The position numbers and the translations under genes were made by a program. Below the pieces are notes generated by a model, which saw nothing but the letters and a program-made list of their open reading frames with translations, was not told the origin of the DNA and searched no databases. DNA of 6,004 bases from CAYQAJ01 sp964415245 (GTDB taxonomy: Bacteria > Planctomycetota > Planctomycetia > Pirellulales > Pirellulaceae): NCBI GenBank assembly GCA_964415245.1, contig CAYQAJ010000305.1:1-6004 (forward strand), given 5' to 3'. This document shows, piece by piece, positions 1-3,469 of this stretch; the first letter of the stretch is position 1; each line of letters starts with the position of its first letter.

Positions 1-348
1 TATATACTCGCTATTGGGGCGCTCCGATCCGTTAAGGCGGCGCCAAAGAGTGTGCCACGTCTGTTCCAGGTGCCGCCAATTGAGACGTGTCGTCTTTATG
101 CGGCTGACGAACACGGCGAGGGGGTCAATGTCAATGCCGATTGAGCGTCGGCCGCTCACCGCTGCCTCAACTGCCAGCGACCCACTCCCGCAAAATGGGT
201 CCAGGATGGTTTCGCCCGCGTTGGTGTATGACTCGATCAGGGCACGTACAACGGGCGGATGAAACTTTGCGGGGTAGCGAAACAAATAATGGGTCAACTT
301 CGGGAAGGGGGCTACTGAAAAACGAAGCCTNNNNNNNNNNACCCGCAT
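1..348 (-). CDS. DNA methyltransferase-like protein (N4/N6 amino-methylase type), N-terminal part, interrupted by N run
   Basis: The frame is open from the unresolved bases to the left edge and gives 110 codons without a stop. If position 348 is the start, residues 19-41 read THYLFRYPAKFHPP followed by VVRALIESY. Residues 50-57 are DPFCGSGS, the SAM-binding motif I, and residues 70-76 are IGIDIDP, the acidic strand after it. The YPAKF(H)P element shortly before DPFCGSGT is typical of site-specific DNA methyltransferases of the N-4/N-6 methylase fold. The catalytic (D/S)PP(Y/F) motif is not visible and should lie beyond the left edge, so the target base and specificity are unknown. The ATG at 346-348 is in frame only if the ten Ns represent exactly ten bases. 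It has AAGG (358-361) nine bases upstream. Only 1-330 is certain. A related RNA methylase (Trm11/UPF0020 type) remains possible. It may belong to a restriction or defence locus, but no neighbour confirms this. Confidence 0.78.
   Translation of the reverse strand, partial: MRXXXXRLRFSVAPFPKLTHYLFRYPAKFHPPVVRALIESYTNAGETILDPFCGSGSLAVEAAVSGRRSIGIDIDPLAVFVSRIKTTRLNWRHLEQTWHTLWRRLNGSERPNSEYI
331..340. other. Assembly gap or unresolved bases (10 N)
   Basis: Ten consecutive N fall in the 5' region of the methyltransferase frame. Ten is a common padding length, so the true distance may differ. The sequences on the two sides may not even be adjacent in the genome. The 8-mer GGCTACTG occurs on both sides (310-317 and 349-356). 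Confidence 0.99.
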
Positions 349-570
349 GGCTACTGGCCTTAACAGAAACAATCGACTCGAGAACGGGAAAGTACGGCCG
401 TTAGAATAACGGAATTCGAAGAAGAAGACGAGTCGCTTTCGGCGGCTCTGTCTGGAATAAATCGCGAAAGTGTCGGCCCACGGACGCAGGCTGGAATTCC
501 AAAACGTGCGGTGATCAGCGAACAGTTTCCTAGCCGCGGACTCCATCAGGTACGTCGCACGCGCCGGGGG

Positions 571-583
571 GCCGCGGAGCGGC
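571..583. repeat. Small GC-rich hairpin
   Basis: GCCGC and GCGGC are separated by GGA, giving a perfect 5-bp stem. It lies in a C/G-rich stretch just left of the larger 43-bp hairpin and may be part of the same repeat block. It is too short to carry a function by itself. Confidence 0.35.
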
Positions 584-612
584 GGGATAGGGTAGGCGGG
601 GCCGTAAACCCC

Positions 613-655
613 CGGGGCAGGACGCCTTTCGCTCCGCGAGAGGCGTCCTGCCCCG
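613..655. repeat. 43-bp near-perfect palindromic (REP-like) hairpin
   Basis: The 15-base arm CGGGGCAGGACGCCT (613-627) is matched perfectly by its reverse complement at 641-655. Pairing continues inward through 628-632 with 636-640, including one T-G wobble, leaving a three-base loop (633-635). The whole element is therefore a 20-bp stem. It has no T-run characteristic of a simple intrinsic terminator, although a stem this strong could still stop or stabilise transcripts. The shape and the intergenic position are those of a REP-type dispersed palindrome, but other copies cannot be checked within this window. Confidence 0.8.
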
Positions 656-673
656 TAAGTGATAAAAAGGTAA

Positions 674-687
674 TTAGTAAATACTAA
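674..687. promoter_or_regulatory. Possible operator: inverted repeat TTAGTA-AA-TACTAA
   Basis: Two perfect 6-base arms flank a two-base centre inside the most AT-rich patch of the intergenic region (655-690). Such a short dyad in AT-rich DNA is the usual form of a binding site for a dimeric regulator. The nearest plausible target gene on the plus strand starts almost 1 kb away, so the site could equally be chance. Confidence 0.25.
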
Positions 688-739
688 CGACTCTTGCCCC
701 TCTCAACCGGGCCGCGTAGGATAGAAGAGAAAGGAGTTT

Positions 740-809
740 TCAGTGTTCAGTGTTCAGTTTTCAGTCGGAGGAGGTCAGTTGTCCGTGGTTCGTTGTCCGT
801 TGTATCGCA
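740..809 (+). repeat. Heptamer array 1 (TCAGTGT/TCAGTTT, then TCAGTTG/TCCGTTG)
   Basis: TCAG begins at 740, 747, 754, 761 and 775. TCCG follows at 782 and 796, with TTCG at 789. All these starts lie in one 7-base phase. The heptamers in order are TCAGTGT, TCAGTGT, TCAGTTT, TCAGTCG, a diverged GAGGAGG, TCAGTTG, TCCGTGG, TTCGTTG, TCCGTTG and TATCGCA. The first half favours T/G at the variable positions. The second half carries the TCCGTTG type that reappears in inverse orientation at 2110-2130. Confidence 0.85.
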
Positions 810-961
810 GGCGAACGACTATCGTTGCCGCGTGGCCGTGTGCCTCTGCGCCTGCGTGGACGGGGCGCTGGGCCCGTGAAACTACCGGAATTTCCCCATG
901 CCACCATGTCCCCGCAATCCCCGGGGCGGCGTGTCCCCGCGTCTGCGCTTCAGTCGAACGC

Positions 962-1013
962 GCCGCGTCGCCGCGTCAGCAAGACCAGCCGCGTCGCCGT
1001 GTCGGCAAGATCG
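962..1013 (+). repeat. Tandem duplication of a 26-bp GC-rich unit
   Basis: The unit at 962-987 and the unit at 988-1013 align without gaps and differ at four positions, all transitions. Each unit begins GCCGCGTCGCCG and contains GCAAGA near its end. It lies within a wider stretch rich in CGCGTC words (about 905-1013), so it looks like a local expansion of low-complexity DNA. Confidence 0.75.
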
Positions 1014-1030
1014 GCGGAAGCGGCGGTCAC

Positions 1031-1113
1031 TGGTGCGCCAAAAGGGCGGCGCGCACCATCATGGGGCCCCCAGGCGGGCACTTTTGGTGCGCGCAGGGTC
1101 GATCGGCGCACCA
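1031..1113. repeat. Nested fold-back element with four GGTGCGC/GCGCACC copies
   Basis: TGGTGCGCC (1031-1039) is the perfect complement of GGCGCACCA (1105-1113). Inside it, GCGCGCACC (1049-1057) is the perfect complement of GGTGCGCGC (1086-1094). The core word alternates in orientation (+,-,+,-). An additional pair, CCAAAAG (1038-1044) and CTTTTGG (1081-1087), allows an alternative fold. The 83-bp unit could form a branched structure in single-stranded DNA or RNA. It may be a small non-autonomous mobile repeat, but no flanking target duplication is evident. Confidence 0.65.
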
Positions 1114-1119
1114 CGGGCG

Positions 1120-1154
1120 GCAGTTTTCAGTTTTCGGTTTTCAGTTTTCAGCCG
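1120..1154 (+). repeat. Heptamer array 2 (TCAGTTT type)
   Basis: Five consecutive heptamers are visible: GCAGTTT, TCAGTTT, TCGGTTT, TCAGTTT and TCAGCCG. They are in perfect 7-base register, and the array starts directly at the right edge of the fold-back element. The closing TCAGCCG also occurs in array 5 (1540-1546). Confidence 0.85.
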
Positions 1155-1167
1155 GACCCGAGATTAC

Positions 1168-1193
1168 CGCGAAGGAGCGAAGTGCGCGAAAGG
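1168..1193 (+). repeat. Short degenerate GCGAAG repeat
   Basis: GCGAAGG, GCGAAGT and GCGAAAGG occur in close succession with spacing of about 8 to 10 bases. This is a different low-complexity class from the heptamer arrays on either side. It has no coding or regulatory meaning that I can see. Confidence 0.4.
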
Positions 1194-1205
1194 CAAGGAT
1201 TGGTG

Positions 1206-1260
1206 TCAGGCTTCAGGTTTCAGGTTTCAGGTGTCGGGTGTCAGGATTCAGGTATCAGGT
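1206..1260 (+). repeat. Heptamer array 3a (TCAGGTT type, eight units)
   Basis: TCAG or TCGG starts at 1206, 1213, 1220, 1227, 1234, 1241, 1248 and 1255, exactly seven bases apart. Nearly all units read TCAGG plus two variable bases. The last unit is one base short, after which the phase shifts by one and the TCCGA-type array begins at 1261. Confidence 0.9.
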
Positions 1261-1295
1261 TCCGACTTCCGAGATCCGATTTCCGACTTTCGGCT
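1261..1295 (+). repeat. Heptamer array 3b (TCCGACT type, five units)
   Basis: The units are TCCGACT, TCCGAGA, TCCGATT, TCCGACT and TTCGGCT, each seven bases long and directly adjoining array 3a. The consensus changes abruptly at 1261 rather than drifting, so this looks like a separate repeat family member placed next to the first. Confidence 0.85.
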
Positions 1296-1308
1296 GGCCG
1301 CCATCGGC

Positions 1309-1336
1309 TCTGGTCTCTGGACTCTCGACTACGAAT
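1309..1336 (+). repeat. Heptamer array 4 (TCTGGTC type)
   Basis: The units are TCTGGTC, TCTGGAC, TCTCGAC and the more diverged TACGAAT, in 7-base register. The array is separated from array 3b by 13 bases. It shares the leading TC and the 7-base period with the other arrays but has a different core. Confidence 0.7.
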
Positions 1337-1525
1337 CACGCCGTCGCCGTTGGCTCCGGGTTCAACGATCGCGCGAGGCGACACGCGGGCACGTCGCCCA
1401 GCGTGTCGGCGACGCGCATTGCGACATCGGCCCACCGTTTCGATCCGTTTTCCGTACCGTTTTCGTCCGTTAAAGAGGCAGTTTTCAAGCTGCTGCGCGA
1501 CAGGCGACATGGCTCGACGAAGCTT

Positions 1526-1553
1526 TCAGCGGTCAGCTATCAGCCGTCAGCTA
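1526..1553 (+). repeat. Heptamer array 5 (TCAGCTA type)
   Basis: Four perfect-phase units are visible: TCAGCGG, TCAGCTA, TCAGCCG and TCAGCTA. The array ends about 70 bases before the start of the small membrane-protein gene. It may lie in that gene's 5' untranslated region or promoter region. Confidence 0.85.
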
Positions 1554-1624
1554 GAATCGAGCAGGCACGCGGGATCACTGGGAATGGTCCGCGGCCTTGC
1601 CATTCAGTGCTCGCGAATCGACCA

Positions 1625-2029
1625 ATGATACCGTTCATCTACTTGGTGATCGCCATTTGCATGGTCGCGGTGGTGACTTGGTTCGGAATCGCCTTCGTAA
1701 CCGTCGCGCGGAATCTGTATTCGATCTTCAAGCTCATTGGCCAGCTCAAGACGCACGAGCCGGAACTATGGGAATCGCTCGGCAGCCCAACGATGCTGCC
1801 CGGGTTTCCCCCGTCGTTGAATCCTGCGAAACGACTGCTTTCCAGAATGAGCTTGTACCGATGGGTTTTCCGCGGCGGCGAAGGAGCCAAGTTGCCGGAG
1901 ACCAAGGCGATGGCCGAGAATACCAAAAGCCTGTTTCGATTGAGCTTGACCCGCTTTGGAGTAACGTTTGTCGTTTTTCTGCTGACGTTCGGGCTCGTCG
2001 CGCTTGTGATTGGAATGGGAGCGGCCTAG
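1625..2029 (+). CDS. Small membrane protein of unknown function (two predicted membrane segments)
   Basis: This 134-residue protein begins MIPFIYLVIAICMVAVV. It has a hydrophobic segment at about residues 3-28, a polar middle part at 30-108 and a second hydrophobic segment at about 110-131. The middle part carries HEPELWESLGSP (44-55), a pattern seen in small UspB-like membrane proteins, followed by a basic stretch. Both ends of the chain are probably tied to the cytoplasmic membrane. I do not recognise a defined family with confidence, and the UspB resemblance is one of architecture only. The frame stays open upstream as far as 743, but that part is repeat-derived text, so the ATG at 1625 is the sensible start. 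There is no clear Shine-Dalgarno site, which is common in planctomycetes. The gene converges on the DUF1552 gene 108 bp away. Confidence 0.72.
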   Translation: MIPFIYLVIAICMVAVVTWFGIAFVTVARNLYSIFKLIGQLKTHEPELWESLGSPTMLPGFPPSLNPAKRLLSRMSLYRWVFRGGEGAKLPETKAMAENTKSLFRLSLTRFGVTFVVFLLTFGLVALVIGMGAA

Positions 2030-2050
2030 TGGCAGAGAGGTCGAGGAAGT

Positions 2051-2097
2051 TGCCGTTGAAGCGCGATGGCACTTCAACCACCACATGAATGTGGCGG
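2051..2097. terminator. Possible transcription stop between convergent genes (weak)
   Basis: GTTGAAG (2055-2061) pairs with CTTCAAC (2072-2078) around a ten-base loop. CCACAT (2081-2086) pairs with ATGTGG (2089-2094), with two further possible pairs outside it. Both lie where two convergent transcripts must end. Neither is followed by a T-run on either strand, so terminator function is an inference from position. Confidence 0.25.
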
Positions 2098-2109
2098 CTA
2101 TACAGAGGC

Positions 2110-2130
2110 CAACTGACAACGGACAACGGA
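2110..2130 (-). repeat. Heptamer array 6, inverse orientation (TCCGTTG/TCAGTTG)
   Basis: On the minus strand the units are TCCGTTG, TCCGTTG and TCAGTTG. These are the same heptamers as in the second half of array 1 (775-802) on the plus strand. The array ends seven bases downstream of the DUF1552 stop codon. Arrays 1 and 6 therefore flank the small membrane-protein gene as distant inverted repeats. Confidence 0.8.
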
Positions 2131-2137
2131 CCCTCGC

Positions 2138-3454
2138 TCAGCTCAAACTCAGCGGTCCCCGGTTGCAGAAGTCGGGGTTGCCGAAGCGCTCGATGTTGTG
2201 GCCGAAGCCGTGGGCCAGCGACATGAGCAAGCGGTTGTGGGGCTGGCGGCGGAATTTGAGCGAGCGGCCCATGGTGAAGTCGAGGCCGCCCCCCACCAGC
2301 ACGAAGGGAATGTTGTCGAGCGTGTGCGAGTTGCCCTGGCCCAGCTCGTTCGTCCACACGATGAGCGTATTGTCCAACAGGCTGCCGGTTCCGCCCGGCT
2401 CGGGCGTTTCGGCCAGCCGCTGGGCGAGGTGGGCAAGTTGCTCGCAGAACCAGCGGTTGATCTTGGTCAGCTTTTCCTGGGCGTCGTCGTTCGAGTCGGG
2501 CTCGTGCGAGAGATCGTGGTGGCCGCGGTCGATGTCGAGCCAGTGCATTTTGGCCCCGCCGACCGAATTGGTGTACTGCAGCGTGGCGGTGCGGGCGAAG
2601 TCGTTGGCGAAACTGTTCACCAACAGCTCGATCTGCATCTTGCTGATGGTGGGAATGTTATCGTTCTCTTCCTTGACGCCCGGTTCGAGCACCGGCACCG
2701 CGTGGCCCAGTTTGGCCTCTTCGGCGGCGCGAAGCTCCTGCTCCATCTCGCGGACGAACGCGGCGTGCTCGTCGAGCAGGCGTCGGTCGTCGGGGCTGAC
2801 GGCGGCGCTCACCTTTTTCAGGTCGTCCTGGAGGTCGTCGAGAATGCTGCCCAGCGCTTCGCGGTCCTTCATCTGCCCGTACAGCCTCTGGAACATCTGG
2901 TACGGGTCGTCGATGGGGGCGATCGGCTTGTTGGCCCCGGCGTACGACATGCGGGTCCACGTGTCGGCCCGATCGGGAACCATCACGCCGAATTCCAGCG
3001 AGCCGAAGCGGGTGCGGGTGGCTTCGTCGGCCTGAAGGAAGTTTTTGATTTCCTGGTCGATCGAGATGCCGCTGGCCCAACCGGCGGGCGTGTCGGAGCC
3101 GCCCTGGATGTTGCCCGGGAACAGCTCGATGCCCGTGAGCAGGCAGCCGATGCCGCGCATGTGGCTGTCGCCGTCGCCGCGGACGCGATCGCACACGCCG
3201 TGCAGCACGAGCGTGCGATCCTTCAGCGGTTCGAGCGGCGCGAGGCTTTCTTTCAGCGTGAACTCGCTCCCTTCCTCGTCGGGCCAGAACGTTTTGGGCA
3301 CGATGCCGTTGGGGCTGAACATGACCACCAGTCGCTGCTTGCGGCGCACCTGGTTGGCGAAGCCCAAACTGGGCAGGTTCATAATGAACGGCACGGCGGC
3401 GGCGCTGAGACCGAAGCGGCGCAAAAAGCTGCGGCGTGACGTGGCCCGAGGCAT
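2138..3454 (-). CDS. DUF1552 domain protein, Tat-exported
   Basis: The 438-residue protein is full length for the DUF1552 family. It begins with a twin-arginine signal: SRRSFLRRFG at residues 6-15, then a hydrophobic segment to about 33. This indicates export in folded form. The family core starts with LVVMFSPNGIVPKTFWP (42-58) and includes SHMRG (97-101), HHDLSHE (312-318) and DNTLIVWTNELGQGNSH (361-377). The last resembles the C-terminal metal-site region of the alkaline-phosphatase-like DUF1501 group, so a hydrolase fold is plausible but no reaction is proven. A charged helical stretch lies at 196-250. The ATG has GGAG seven bases upstream, within a 15-bp spacer after the DUF1592-type gene. 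The two are therefore expected to be translated from one transcript. The pairing recurs in planctomycetes and suggests a shared periplasmic role. Confidence 0.95.
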   Translation of the reverse strand: MPRATSRRSFLRRFGLSAAAVPFIMNLPSLGFANQVRRKQRLVVMFSPNGIVPKTFWPDEEGSEFTLKESLAPLEPLKDRTLVLHGVCDRVRGDGDSHMRGIGCLLTGIELFPGNIQGGSDTPAGWASGISIDQEIKNFLQADEATRTRFGSLEFGVMVPDRADTWTRMSYAGANKPIAPIDDPYQMFQRLYGQMKDREALGSILDDLQDDLKKVSAAVSPDDRRLLDEHAAFVREMEQELRAAEEAKLGHAVPVLEPGVKEENDNIPTISKMQIELLVNSFANDFARTATLQYTNSVGGAKMHWLDIDRGHHDLSHEPDSNDDAQEKLTKINRWFCEQLAHLAQRLAETPEPGGTGSLLDNTLIVWTNELGQGNSHTLDNIPFVLVGGGLDFTMGRSLKFRRQPHNRLLMSLAHGFGHNIERFGNPDFCNRGPLSLS

Positions 3455-3461
3455 GGTGAAT

Positions 3462-3465
3462 CTCC
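3462..3465 (-). promoter_or_regulatory. Shine-Dalgarno site of the DUF1552 gene
   Basis: GGAG on the minus strand lies seven bases before the ATG at 3454, inside the 15-bp spacer between the two genes. It confirms the chosen start and shows that the downstream gene can be initiated independently within the operon. Confidence 0.7.
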
Positions 3466-3469
3466 GATG

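Larger units (their letters stand above)
349..1624. other. Gene-poor, repeat-rich intergenic region
   Basis: I see no convincing protein or RNA gene in these about 1.28 kb. Open frames exist on both strands, but they translate to low-complexity text such as FSVQFSV or FQVSGFR that follows directly from heptamer repeats. No known domain is visible. The region contains the hairpin, fold-back, tandem duplication and heptamer arrays listed separately. Its left part (about 349-540) and the patch at 655-690 are richer in AT than the rest. The promoters of the methyltransferase gene (leftward) and of the small membrane-protein gene (rightward) should lie here, but I found no clear -35/-10 pair. Confidence 0.7.

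Noticed and set aside
310..356. Direct repeat GGCTACTG on both sides of the N run as a target-site duplication or assembly overlap
   Set aside because: Eight bases match but the surroundings differ, and the gap length is unknown. Chance cannot be excluded.
349..702. Upstream extension of the methyltransferase frame on the minus strand (open to 702, with an ATG at 546)
   Set aside because: The open stretch reads through the 43-bp palindrome and gives no family-like sequence. The start at 348 with AAGG upstream fits the usual short N-terminus of such enzymes better. The gap length is also uncertain.
1206..1295. CRISPR array
   Set aside because: The repeat unit is seven bases without unique spacers, and no cas genes are present. 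It is a tandem heptamer array.
743..1624. Long plus-strand reading frames over the repeat region (up to 292 codons before the membrane protein, and two others in alternative frames)
   Set aside because: The translations are low-complexity text dictated by the heptamer arrays and CGCGTC-rich DNA. They have no domain and no codon pattern, and several overlap each other.
1746..2357. 203-codon minus-strand frame across the convergent gap
   Set aside because: It overlaps the DUF1552 gene in another frame and runs antisense to the membrane-protein gene. It has arginine/proline-rich shadow composition and no family features.
2198..3439. 413-codon plus-strand frame opposite the DUF1552 gene
   Set aside because: It is an antisense shadow produced by the GC-rich third positions of the DUF1552 gene. 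The translation (VGQRHEQAVVGLAAEF...) shows no recognisable family.
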